Source: Lacrimispora sinapis
GTDB lineage: Bacteria; Bacillota; Clostridia; Lachnospirales; Lachnospiraceae
Assembly (NCBI RefSeq): GCF_043633585.1
Contig: NZ_CP141832.1
Coordinates: 3,596,001-3,660,000, forward strand
Length of the DNA: 64,000 nt
Reading direction: 5' to 3'
In this document: in pieces, positions 15,514-23,929 of the stretch
Position numbering within the stretch: the stretch's first letter is position 1
Layout: every line of letters begins with the position of its first letter
Made by a program: the position numbers and the translations under genes
Notes under the pieces: generated by a model
What the model saw: only the letters and a program-made list of their open reading frames with translations
Told to the model about the DNA's origin: nothing
Database searches by the model: none

Positions 15514-17103
15514 CTACTTAGTTGAAACTGGATTGGCTCCTACTACAAATCCATTACTTCCAGTCATTACAGCAACCTTCCTTACTTCACCCTTATATGT
15601 AAATTCATATATCGGCCTACCTGTTCCTCTTCCTTGGTAACCCACTATTTTACCATTTTCCAAAGCATCCATTACATAATTCGAAATCTCATTTTTAGAA
15701 ATTCCTTGTGTAGCAAAATCATCTGCATGATTCATAATATGATCTAATCCAGCATTGGAATTACCATTTTCTAACCATACAAGTTTACCATCTGCTGTTT
15801 TAGTTACTGCAACAACATCATCTGGATTATATTTTACCCCACTATTAGCAAGTTCATCTAAAAGACCTTGCGGCTTAAGATTACCCGCCACCCCAGCCCC
15901 TTCAGCCGACCGGCTGGCCTTGGCCATTTTTGCTTCTGCCTGATTGATTGACACTCCCTGCTTACCAATGGAACTGGCTTCACTTGCTTCCTGGCTAATC
16001 TTTTCTATGGTCTTTGTTCCTTCTGCCGCCTTGCCTATTTTCAAAACACATATTATTGAAGCTACCTCAAATAGAAGTCTCCCTTCAAGTCTTGCTTTTT
16101 CCTGAGGTGCCGCACCAACCATATGAAATGAAAATGTTTGAAAACTTTGAACTATCGCATGCAGCGTCTTCTGTGGATTTGTCGCCATATGTAATATTCC
16201 TTCTATGGTTCCATTTGGATCCAGACATATATTTACCATGCCATCAGCCATATGAACTGCTCCATCTACGAAACCGCCCATATGAGCACCAAGTACGGAG
16301 GCCATATTTGTATTATCCTTAATGCTGTTATATGTTGTAAGCAAATCTGCATAGTTTAAGATTCCCCCTCCTGCTCTGTGAGTTAAACAGTTAAACAAGG
16401 CAAGAGCCAAGTTTTCCTTTTTCCCTTCCAAAGGAAGAGGACCATTTTTCTTAAAATCACTGCTGTTTGTAAAAGCACCCACATAATTTGAGACAAAAGG
16501 TGTTTTTGAATTATAAACCTGATTTCCTAACTCGTTAAAATCTTTTTTTATAGATTCTTTTATTGTATTATAATAATTCTTTGCCTCTGATACTTTTGAA
16601 TCTAAGGATATTATATTTGCCAGTTTTAACGCATCATTACACAGCCTTAAACCCGGCATCGACACGAGAGCCAAAGACCTTAATGCTCCACAACCAGTGT
16701 TTCCCTTTAATACACCATCATTATACTTTTGAAACGTTTCCTCCCAAGACAATTTAATATTATTTTGTACAGGAACTTGACATGCTTTCCCTGATTCTGC
16801 AGGTTTTATACTATTGCACGCCAATCCCTCTTTTTTCTTGCCTGAACTTTTTTGTTTATTCAAGGCTTCGCTTTTCGACGGCTGAACCGTCTTTGGCGTA
16901 ACAGGTAATTTCTTACTTCCGTTTCTGTATGCTTTTAAAACAGGAGAAACTACTTGGGGGAGTACTTTTGCGGCCGCTTTCCCCCATTTACTACTTTGCA
17001 ATGCCTTTACATAAGGCTTGGCCACTTTTTTTACAACTTTTAATGCTGGCTTGGCCCATTGAGGGATTACTAATTTAAACTTTTTTTCCGTTTTCCTTGC
17101 CAT
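15514..17103 (-). CDS. Polymorphic toxin with C-terminal nuclease-like domain
   Basis: Protein of 529 aa without a signal peptide. The N-terminal 100 residues are strongly basic (KPALKVVKKVAKPYVKALQ, later KKKEG), the middle is a trafficking region with hydrophobic stretches, and the last 115 residues form a compact domain: VKYNPDDVVAVTKTADGKL, GLDHIMNHADDFATQGI, GYQGRGTGRPIYEFTYKG, VMTGSNGFVVGANP. That end resembles the BECR-type RNase toxins found at the tips of LXG, RHS and CDI proteins; H, R and T residues there are catalytic candidates. A candidate immunity gene follows at once, and a DUF1795 chaperone and a VgrG lie upstream, so it is probably cargo of the injection module. Confidence 0.75.
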   Translation of the reverse strand: MARKTEKKFKLVIPQWAKPALKVVKKVAKPYVKALQSSKWGKAAAKVLPQVVSPVLKAYRNGSKKLPVTPKTVQPSKSEALNKQKSSGKKKEGLACNSIKPAESGKACQVPVQNNIKLSWEETFQKYNDGVLKGNTGCGALRSLALVSMPGLRLCNDALKLANIISLDSKVSEAKNYYNTIKESIKKDFNELGNQVYNSKTPFVSNYVGAFTNSSDFKKNGPLPLEGKKENLALALFNCLTHRAGGGILNYADLLTTYNSIKDNTNMASVLGAHMGGFVDGAVHMADGMVNICLDPNGTIEGILHMATNPQKTLHAIVQSFQTFSFHMVGAAPQEKARLEGRLLFEVASIICVLKIGKAAEGTKTIEKISQEASEASSIGKQGVSINQAEAKMAKASRSAEGAGVAGNLKPQGLLDELANSGVKYNPDDVVAVTKTADGKLVWLENGNSNAGLDHIMNHADDFATQGISKNEISNYVMDALENGKIVGYQGRGTGRPIYEFTYKGEVRKVAVMTGSNGFVVGANPVSTK

Positions 17104-17124
17104 ATGTATAAGTTCTCCTATAGT

Positions 17125-18288
17125 TTACACTGCCAGATGAATCTGTTCAAGCTGCCCGGAACTTAAATTTGCTTCTAATGCCTGTTTTTCAGTAAATATG
17201 CTTTCATATAAAACTGCATCAGTAAAATTACAGCCTGTAAGCCTTGCTCCCCGAAAATCTGATCCCATATAAACTCCGCCCAAAAAACTGGCTCCACTTA
17301 AATTGCTATTGCGAAAACTGGCTCCTGTATAACCCGGCGTTCGCCATGCATCCGCTTGGCTTTTCCCATGGTAGCTCACGCCGCAGGAAAAATCCGCATG
17401 CTGTAAGTCCGCATTGGTAAAATCTGCATTGTGAAACATACTTCCTACAAATGTGGCCTCCGCCATATTGCTATTTCTGAAGCAGGAACCGATAAGCAGA
17501 GATAGATTAAAATTGCTTTTTTCCAACCTTCCTTTCCTGAAATCCGAATAACGGAAATCCCGGCCAGACAGCATAAGATGACTTAAGTCCAATCCTTTAA
17601 AATCTTCAAATAAATATGCTTCTTCTGTTGCTTCCTCTAACTGCCTTCTTATCTCCTCTGCATCCTTTTTGGGCTGTTCCCGATACACCAGATCTCCAGG
17701 CTCCACATATTCTCCAATCCTTATCTGGAAATTATCTTCCTTCTCCATACTCAAATACGCATCCGTATCCGTAGCCTCGCCAACAGCATAAAGTACAAGC
17801 TCTTTTAAATACAGATAAAAGGGGGTGACCATATCCTGCATTGCTTCATCCACCTCAGGCATTGTTACATGTCCCACATAGCGCTTTGACAGCTGTCTGA
17901 GCTTGTCCCAAAGCGTTCCGTAAAGATGAAACAATTCTCCCATTTGCAGTTCCCCGACTTTCATTCCTATGTGATAATACCAGTTTTTATCGTAAAGAAA
18001 CAACGGACAACGGTATTTTCCCCTTATCAAATCTGTACGCAGAAGATGACACATGATATAACCCGGAGTCATTTTGTGTATATTTTCTTTTTGTTTTTCA
18101 CACACAAGGGAAAATTCCCTGATAAACTGAATCCGAAAGTCATCCTTAAAGCTTTGAAAGATCACTTCTGCCTCTTGAAGAATTTCAGACAGACATGGAT
18201 TCATCTCCTTTTCCCGAAACAGTTGAAATGCCTTATTCTCCATAAACTCCTCCAAGCGCATGAGGGATGCTTTTACTCCCTGCCACAT
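17125..18288 (-). CDS. Pentapeptide-repeat protein of the injection cluster
   Basis: A 387-aa protein. The N-terminal 200 residues are mostly helical and unrecognised. From about residue 235 to 375 there are pentapeptide repeats A(D/N)(L/F)xx (LDLSHLMLSGRDFRYSDFRK, ADFTNADLQHADF, SNLSGASFLGGV), which fold as a right-handed quadrilateral beta-helix. Such proteins often accompany VgrG and DUF4280 genes and may cap or extend the spike. It lies 21 bases upstream of the toxin gene. A start nearer MRLEEFMENK is possible. Confidence 0.8.
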   Translation of the reverse strand: MWQGVKASLMRLEEFMENKAFQLFREKEMNPCLSEILQEAEVIFQSFKDDFRIQFIREFSLVCEKQKENIHKMTPGYIMCHLLRTDLIRGKYRCPLFLYDKNWYYHIGMKVGELQMGELFHLYGTLWDKLRQLSKRYVGHVTMPEVDEAMQDMVTPFYLYLKELVLYAVGEATDTDAYLSMEKEDNFQIRIGEYVEPGDLVYREQPKKDAEEIRRQLEEATEEAYLFEDFKGLDLSHLMLSGRDFRYSDFRKGRLEKSNFNLSLLIGSCFRNSNMAEATFVGSMFHNADFTNADLQHADFSCGVSYHGKSQADAWRTPGYTGASFRNSNLSGASFLGGVYMGSDFRGARLTGCNFTDAVLYESIFTEKQALEANLSSGQLEQIHLAV

Positions 18289-18311
18289 TATATGTTAATC
18301 CCTGTTCTTTA

Positions 18312-18911
18312 TTATTCTGTTTCCTTCATGGTATCCAGTAACTGGGGGAGTATCTGCTGCCATTGTTTTTTTTCATTAACACTACAGTCAAACGTCCCCA
18401 TCAACAATCCAGCCGCCATTGCCCTGAAAAACATTAGGTGATAGCACGTCTCATCCAACAGAGGAATATCCATGGAAAAAAGGCTGACTACATTTTTACC
18501 TTTGCCAATTCTTTTTTTATCCTTTACGGCGGAGGCCGGATATAAACGTTTCATTTCCCCTATTATAATATCCCGAACCGATTCTACCTCCTCTGTCAGA
18601 ATTTCCCCCTCATCCAGAAAAAAGGTCATGGATACATCTCCGGATTCATTACTGTATATCCACTCAGGGCGGTCTGGATCAGGATATTTGATTTCCCTCA
18701 ATTCCTCATCCATTTCCTTAAAGTTTACTGGCAGCAACAGGGTCAGGCGCCCATCAAGAAGCATCTTTTCTTCCAATTCCATCTTTTCATATTTGACAAT
18801 CACATATCCCCTGGTTATATCATTTTCAACATGGTACCAGTCCTCTTCTTCCTTTACTTCCTCCTGCTTTCTGATACTTTTCATAATTTCTTCTGCATAA
18901 ATTTCACTCAT
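18312..18911 (-). CDS. DUF1795 (Eag-like) effector chaperone
   Basis: A 199-aa cytoplasmic protein. After a charged N-terminal 60 residues it shows the DUF1795/DcrB-type fold: GRLTLLLPVNFKEMDEE, a strand pair with VSMTFFLDEG, a helix, and NVVSLFSMDIP ... YHLMFFRAMAAGLLMGTFDC. In Gram-negative type VI systems members of this family (EagR, EagT) hold the hydrophobic N-terminus of PAAR/RHS effectors before loading. The ATG at 18911 is chosen because AAGGAG precedes it; a longer frame has no site. It lies between a VgrG gene and the pentapeptide protein. Confidence 0.75.
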   Translation of the reverse strand: MSEIYAEEIMKSIRKQEEVKEEEDWYHVENDITRGYVIVKYEKMELEEKMLLDGRLTLLLPVNFKEMDEELREIKYPDPDRPEWIYSNESGDVSMTFFLDEGEILTEEVESVRDIIIGEMKRLYPASAVKDKKRIGKGKNVVSLFSMDIPLLDETCYHLMFFRAMAAGLLMGTFDCSVNEKKQWQQILPQLLDTMKETE

Positions 18912-18932
18912 GGGGCTACTCCTTATCAACCA

Positions 18933-20294
18933 TTATCCTTTAATCTGAAGCAGATCATCAATGACGATACTGGTACTTCCTGTAGCCAGTGCAATCTGCT
19001 CTTTACTCTTTATTTTTATATTGTCTGCGTTGCAGACAAAAGTCTCCCCTGCATTTATTTGAATGCCCCGAGAACTTCTTATTTTTACTCCCGAACGATC
19101 AGATAACTGCACGGTCATTTTTTTCCCAGATGCCCGAAAAAAAATTGAATGGGGGGTCACTTCCATGCCTTTTCCTCTTTTAGTAACAAAACATTTATGC
19201 TCAGGTTTCTGGTTTTTGGAATTCTTTTTCCCTGATGGTCTTATAATATCCGTCACATAGGCTAAAGCCTCATCTTCACCAGGAATATACAATGCTGCTT
19301 TACTTCCCACTTCTGGGATGCAGAACCAGTCATTTCTGTGCCAGGGATACCAATATAATTTTTCTTTCGGAACTTTTTCGTCTGCATCAAGCCTCACTCG
19401 GACCCGGTCCGGTCCTACTGCTGTTATGATCCCTTTCAGAGAGGCACCTTTTAGCAGTTTTTGATAACTTTTTTTCCGTGTGATACCTCCTTTGATTTCC
19501 AGCAGACATCGTCTTGATAAAAGACCATCCTCATAGGAATCCTCAATTCTGGTAACCCGTAAACTCCTGCCCTCACAAGCCACCTCATCTCCAAGACCAC
19601 AGTTCCAGACATTATTTACGTAAAAGGCCAGAAAGTCGGATTCCATAAAAGAAGAATTAATTTTTCTAAATTGAAGATATTCACCCATTCTCTTCATGAT
19701 TGTTTTATGAATGCTGTTGTCTACAGAAACGTGATTGCTGCCAAAACCTATATAAATCTGTGCGGTGCCCCCTGTTGGATTTGGATAAACAGGAACTCCC
19801 ATGTGAGAAGATATTCGTTTTAAGAACTCCCAGTCCGTTTCTTCATACTGAATAAGAGGCGCTTTATAGACATCTGAGGACGAGGTAAAATCAATAATAT
19901 CTCCTCCATTAGACTTTATCAGTTCACGAAAGAGTGTCTTATAGGTCCTATCGTTTCGCTGGAAACTCCTGGTCTTCTTTTGATCGTCCATAAACATGCT
20001 TCTGCTGCAAAATTCCAGGGAAACATAAGCCTGCCCTTCATATTTGATCTTTACCCCATACGGAATTCCGGAAAATATAATTTGATTGGTTTTTCCATTT
20101 TCATATGTTATGGTAACATTTTCTCTCCAGCTTAAATTGCTGCAGACTTTTACATCCTGATCCTGTATTGTTCCCTCAAGCCATGCTCTGGAATGATGGT
20201 TGAGGCTTTGGTTTATTTTCAGCTTTGTTACACTTGTTAATGCAAATGGCAGTTCCACACTGATAGAATCATGAATTATTGTTTTCATAGACAT
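18933..20294 (-). CDS. VgrG/Pvc8-like spike protein 2
   Basis: A 453-aa spike of contractile injection systems. The N-terminal half is gp27-like (phage late control D), with the marker YEETDWEFLKRISSH near residue 150. An OB fold follows at about 290-360 (GIITAVGPDRVRVRLDA...WYPW...IPEVGSKAALYIPGED). The end is a beta-helix stretch with repeated GVKIRSSRGIQINAG-like strands. Such trimers tip the tube and carry effectors. Its start overlaps the preceding gene by 26 bases. It is divergent in sequence from the other VgrG of the cluster, so the two may be partners or carry different cargo. Confidence 0.88.
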   Translation of the reverse strand: MSMKTIIHDSISVELPFALTSVTKLKINQSLNHHSRAWLEGTIQDQDVKVCSNLSWRENVTITYENGKTNQIIFSGIPYGVKIKYEGQAYVSLEFCSRSMFMDDQKKTRSFQRNDRTYKTLFRELIKSNGGDIIDFTSSSDVYKAPLIQYEETDWEFLKRISSHMGVPVYPNPTGGTAQIYIGFGSNHVSVDNSIHKTIMKRMGEYLQFRKINSSFMESDFLAFYVNNVWNCGLGDEVACEGRSLRVTRIEDSYEDGLLSRRCLLEIKGGITRKKSYQKLLKGASLKGIITAVGPDRVRVRLDADEKVPKEKLYWYPWHRNDWFCIPEVGSKAALYIPGEDEALAYVTDIIRPSGKKNSKNQKPEHKCFVTKRGKGMEVTPHSIFFRASGKKMTVQLSDRSGVKIRSSRGIQINAGETFVCNADNIKIKSKEQIALATGSTSIVIDDLLQIKG

Positions 20295-20796
20295 TGCTCT
20301 CCTTCCAATTTATTTTCACAGGGACAAAACGGATTCCATACAAATGCCTTCTGAGCATATTTTCAGCCAACTCCATGGAAACCACCATGTACTGTGCCTT
20401 TTCTTTTCTGACACGCAGCAGATAACGGGTAAGTCCCCGGCTTTTGCGAAGTGTCATTTCCCATTCCTCTTTTGAATTGCGAAAGGCAATACATTCCTCC
20501 ATGGAACACTCGATTTTCCAACATACGACCTGGGAACGATATGCTTCATCCGTCAAAAAAAACGGTACAGCCTGAAGATTTGAGGAATAAACATCGAAAA
20601 TCTCCTTTAAACGGTCCGTCACACAAAAATAATAATCAAACAAGGATTTTCCATAGAAAAAGTCCGGATATCTGTCAGAGACATCAAATTTTCCATAAGT
20701 CACAAATGGCTCCTTCTGCCGAAATCCCGGTACAGAATAATCCAGGTCTTTGTATAGAGAAATTCTTTCATCAGGCAGTATTATAAAATAATCCAT
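20269..20796 (-). CDS. Unassigned protein between two VgrG genes (DUF1629-like)
   Basis: A 175-aa soluble protein, MDYFIILPDERISLYKDLDY..., with the stretch YYFCVTDRLKEIFDVYSSN that recalls the DUF1629/Imm11 group, where a similar VSDRFKEI motif is seen. Trp and aromatic residues are frequent. The ATG at 20796 follows GTGGAGGGAACA; an upstream GTG is less likely. It overlaps the next VgrG gene by 26 bases, so it is coupled with it and could be an adaptor that loads cargo or an immunity protein. Assignment is weak. Confidence 0.55.
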   Translation of the reverse strand: MDYFIILPDERISLYKDLDYSVPGFRQKEPFVTYGKFDVSDRYPDFFYGKSLFDYYFCVTDRLKEIFDVYSSNLQAVPFFLTDEAYRSQVVCWKIECSMEECIAFRNSKEEWEMTLRKSRGLTRYLLRVRKEKAQYMVVSMELAENMLRRHLYGIRFVPVKINWKESNVYENNNS

Positions 20797-20808
20797 TGTT
20801 CCCTCCAC

Positions 20809-22239
20809 TTAATTGATTCTTACATCCGGCCCGGAAATATCAACCATTGTATCCATCTTAATCCGGCTCTTTTTACAGTGAAGCTGAATACTATCAGAAG
20901 CATATAACTGAATGGATTCCTCCGCATTGATACTGATTCCTTCCCCGCTGCTTAAAGTAATACCTCCCTCACTTTCAATGGAAATTCCATCATCCTCATC
21001 AAGAGTAATAGCCGTTCCGTCTTTACAGGTAATTATTACCGCTCTGCGGGTAAAGCGGATTTCTTTTCCATGAACCGTACGGAAATATTTTATGGAAGGA
21101 TCTTTGACACTTTCATTTCGGTCCCTACCCTTTCTTGAGGAATTTTCTGCAACAGCACTCGCTTCATTTTTATCTGGAAAATAGATGGACACCGTATCAT
21201 CGGGTTCCGGCATGCAATACCAGCCGCCTTCCTCTCCTGCCGTATACATGGTCTGATAGGGAAATTCCCAAACGGATTCTTTTTCCGGCTTTTTATCATC
21301 AATTTCCAGCTTCACCAATACTTTATCCCGTACGGATTCAATGACCTTCGCTGCAATTGAAACACCAATGAGTTTTTCCGCATAAAGGCGGGGCTGTTCC
21401 AGCCCTTTCTCTGTATGTAACCAATACCGAAATACCACATCGCCCCGTTCTATCCTGGCTTCCAGCTTTTTGATATATAGTTTTTTTTCCTGAAACATAA
21501 CACTTGAACCTGTTTTATAGTACTTACCACAGGTTACTTGATAATGAACGGAATCAGTCTCTGTATAACCCTCATGTTTCTCCGCTATATATTTCTTATA
21601 GGAACCTAAATCCTTTTCCAGTACATAGGAAAAGCTGTGAAGCTTATCTGCTGCCGTGTCCTTTCTCAGTCCAAAGTAAACTTTAGGATCTTTAAATTGT
21701 GTGTCAGGCAATAATCCTGCATGAAAATGAGATGCCAGACGCTTTAAAAACTCCCAGTCCGTTTCCTCATACTGTACCGTAAGACTTTGAATGGTTTTGT
21801 TATTAGAAACGTAGTCCAGAATATCCGCACCGTTATACTCTCCTGAGATCAGCTTTATAATATCCTGATAGGTCTGTTGTTTATCCTGAAACGATCTTGA
21901 TTTCTGGTGAATATCCATTAAATAGGTGGCAGATATCAGTTTGATTTCCGCTTTATACAAATCTCCGTCCTGGTATACGGAAATTTCATCGGTGATGCCG
22001 TTGAATAAAGTGGTGCCATCATTAAAAAAAACTTTGACCGTATCTCCACTGCAGTTTTCAAGTACCAGTTTATCCTGGCTGCCATCAGCAATAATTCCTT
22101 TTATGATACAATGTCCGTGTTCATTCACTTCCTCTGTTAATGTAAAATCTGTTATCTCCCGGATCATTTCCAAATCCGTCTTAATCTGTTGATAGGTTTC
22201 ATTCATTACCGTAATTGCTCCCTCCTTACCATTTCTCAT
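20809..22239 (-). CDS. VgrG/Pvc8-like spike protein 1
   Basis: A 476-aa spike protein. It has a gp27-like N-terminal half with YEETDWEFLKRLASHFHAG near residue 170, an OB fold region with EPDDTVSIYFPDKNEASAVA, and a C-terminal beta-helix with short repeats (GISIESEGGITLSSGEGISI). It overlaps the PAAR-like gene by ATGA, which matches the spike-tip partnership of VgrG and PAAR. A diverged piece of the same gene lies at 31787-32050. An internal start at MNETYQQIKTD is possible. Confidence 0.9.
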   Translation of the reverse strand: MRNGKEGAITVMNETYQQIKTDLEMIREITDFTLTEEVNEHGHCIIKGIIADGSQDKLVLENCSGDTVKVFFNDGTTLFNGITDEISVYQDGDLYKAEIKLISATYLMDIHQKSRSFQDKQQTYQDIIKLISGEYNGADILDYVSNNKTIQSLTVQYEETDWEFLKRLASHFHAGLLPDTQFKDPKVYFGLRKDTAADKLHSFSYVLEKDLGSYKKYIAEKHEGYTETDSVHYQVTCGKYYKTGSSVMFQEKKLYIKKLEARIERGDVVFRYWLHTEKGLEQPRLYAEKLIGVSIAAKVIESVRDKVLVKLEIDDKKPEKESVWEFPYQTMYTAGEEGGWYCMPEPDDTVSIYFPDKNEASAVAENSSRKGRDRNESVKDPSIKYFRTVHGKEIRFTRRAVIITCKDGTAITLDEDDGISIESEGGITLSSGEGISINAEESIQLYASDSIQLHCKKSRIKMDTMVDISGPDVRIN

Positions 22240-22565
22240 GGTTTCTCACTTACACGAATAATGCCTCCACAAGCACAGGAGAGAATGCTTGTAGTAAAAA
22301 GCACCGCCTCTCCATTGATCTTATAATTTTTATCCTCAATAAGCCATGGCGTAAGAATCACCGGATTACAGGGCTCTGAAGGTGTCATTTTGCTGCATGT
22401 ACCAAAAGAGGTTATATGAACTCCTGATTTATAATCTGAAACTATGGCCTGATTTCTTCCGCTGATGCAAGCTCCATGGCAGATGGGAACCTTTATCCTG
22501 CTTTCACTGCTCCCCATAGTACATTTTAGACAGAACCCATCAAGAACCTGAATTTTCTTATTCAT
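22236..22565 (-). CDS. PAAR-like DUF4280 spike-tip protein
   Basis: A 109-aa protein of the DUF4280 family, the PAAR-like tip found with extracellular contractile systems and with Firmicute VgrG genes. Seen: a CTMGSSESRIKVP opening, ISGRNQAIVSDYKSGVHI, SFGTCSKM, and a C-terminal CACGGIIRV strand. Paired cysteines could bind a metal at the point of the spike. It directly precedes vgrG with a 4-base overlap. Confidence 0.85.
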   Translation of the reverse strand: MNKKIQVLDGFCLKCTMGSSESRIKVPICHGACISGRNQAIVSDYKSGVHITSFGTCSKMTPSEPCNPVILTPWLIEDKNYKINGEAVLFTTSILSCACGGIIRVSEKP

Positions 22566-23533
22566 TTAGAATTACCTCACAAAAAGTATTTTCATTAAAT
22601 AGTATATAATGGTAATATAAAACAAAATCTGACAAAAAAACCTTATATGTAAAAAATAACCGTTTTAAAGTAAGTATTGGTAAAAGAATGAAACTATATC
22701 TTTGATACAACCTCAAAAAAGCTTTTGCATCATAGGCCAATACTGACTTATTCTGCAAAAGCTCTATTTTGCTGTCATAATATAGTTGTATAACAAATAA
22801 CTGTAATCCAAATGGATTTAATAGTTATACTAGCAGGTAGTATCAAATGATTTATGAATATTTTCAACAAGCGGGAATGGCTCAATTAGAACCTTGAAAA
22901 TTGCAGATATGTAAGTTTTTGGCAACGTCCGCCACCCTTGACGGCACACAAAAGCAATGCTCTGAACGTGTCACCGACGGCGGTTGTGTTTATGGGGGCG
23001 AAGGAAGTTGTAGTAGGCAACCCAAAGGGTTACGTTGCAGTTACAACACAGGCCGCAGCAAGTGTATCCCATGGCACTATTGTTTCATCTTTTGAAACAG
23101 ACCAAGTAACATTTGTACGAGAATCAATTTGTCCTCATGCAGCCGGATATCCCGGCATTTCTGCTCCGTTGGTGTGGTGTAGGTAATATACTTGTGGCGT
23201 GATTCCCATTTCACCAGATACCCCTGTCTCTCCAATGCGAGATAAAACTCTGGCTGGGGATATTTCATTGACTGATTTTGAGCAATGGCTAAAAGGGTAA
23301 CGCGTCTTATGGTTTAAATCACTTTACCAATTTATACAATATTAGGGAGCGATACCTCCCAATGAGGAATATCAAAGAAACAACATTTATTAATTAATAT
23401 CAGAATTGTAACTGCCAAATTCATAATACCTTTCATGTTATCACATATTTTATTTTAAAGAAGGTGAGCCACCGTATTACATATTTTGGTGACTCACTTC
23501 TTTATTAATCTTCATTAGTTAATTGAGGCTTAG
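22566..23533. other. Gene-poor gap with mobile-element relics inside the injection cluster
   Basis: Nearly 970 bases without an intact gene, dividing the RHS half of the cluster from the VgrG half. On the plus strand, about 22941-23110 keeps protein-like text in one frame (SNALNVSPTAVVFMGAKEVV, then NPKGYVAVTTQAAASVS), perhaps a phage structural gene, family not settled. On the minus strand 23077-23268 is a relaxase-like end piece. Upstream of the DUF4280 gene the sequence is AT-rich and may hold its promoter, but no good hexamer pair was found. Confidence 0.5.
23077..23268 (-). pseudogene. C-terminal fragment of a mobilisation relaxase
   Basis: A 63-codon frame reading FYLALERQGYLVKWESRHKY then ITYTTPTEQKCRDIRLHEDK. 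GY.VKW...KYITYTTP...K.RD..L is typical of the end of MobA/MobL-type relaxase catalytic regions in Firmicute mobilisable elements. The N-terminal catalytic tyrosine and HxH motifs are missing. It shows that an integrative or mobilisable element once lay here. Confidence 0.45.
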
Positions 23534-23914
23534 CTAGTTCCTTTCATTGGAAAGATTCATTTTTTTGCCCAATGCCAAATCACATATCGCTGTATATAAT
23601 GCATTGAGCACTGAAATAAATAGATACACACCAAAGCCATAACCCAAACCTAAATAAAAAATTACATCTGACCTCACAATCATGTAGTAACCAAGCATAA
23701 AAAAAGAAAAAATCATATACAACAAAGAACAAACTTGACAAATAACTACATTCATAGGTATTCTTCCACGATTACATTGGACAAAGAATAACCAACTAAT
23801 TTTTCTTGGAATTTGGACATATTTAAAATTTTTATAATCAGACATCCGCTTTCCACTAAAATAATCATAAACTGGAATCAGCACAAGAAAAACGTAAAAT
23901 TGTAAAAAATTCAA
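23534..23914 (-). CDS. Membrane protein, candidate immunity for the RHS toxin
   Basis: A 126-aa protein with three or four membrane segments (FLQFYVFLVLIPVYDYF, VVICQVCSLLYMIFSFFMLG, VIFYLGLGYGFGVYLFISV). It starts 15 bases after the RHS gene ends, exactly where RHS immunity genes sit. The membrane nature fits an RHS tip that looks membrane-active. No family was recognised. Confidence 0.6.
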   Translation of the reverse strand: MNFLQFYVFLVLIPVYDYFSGKRMSDYKNFKYVQIPRKISWLFFVQCNRGRIPMNVVICQVCSLLYMIFSFFMLGYYMIVRSDVIFYLGLGYGFGVYLFISVLNALYTAICDLALGKKMNLSNERN

Positions 23915-23929
23915 ACCCCTTTTGAAAAT

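Noticed and set aside
22558..22758. Minus-strand 66-codon frame upstream of the DUF4280 gene
   Set aside because: AT-rich, aromatic-rich chance frame without a ribosome site; it overlaps the likely promoter region.
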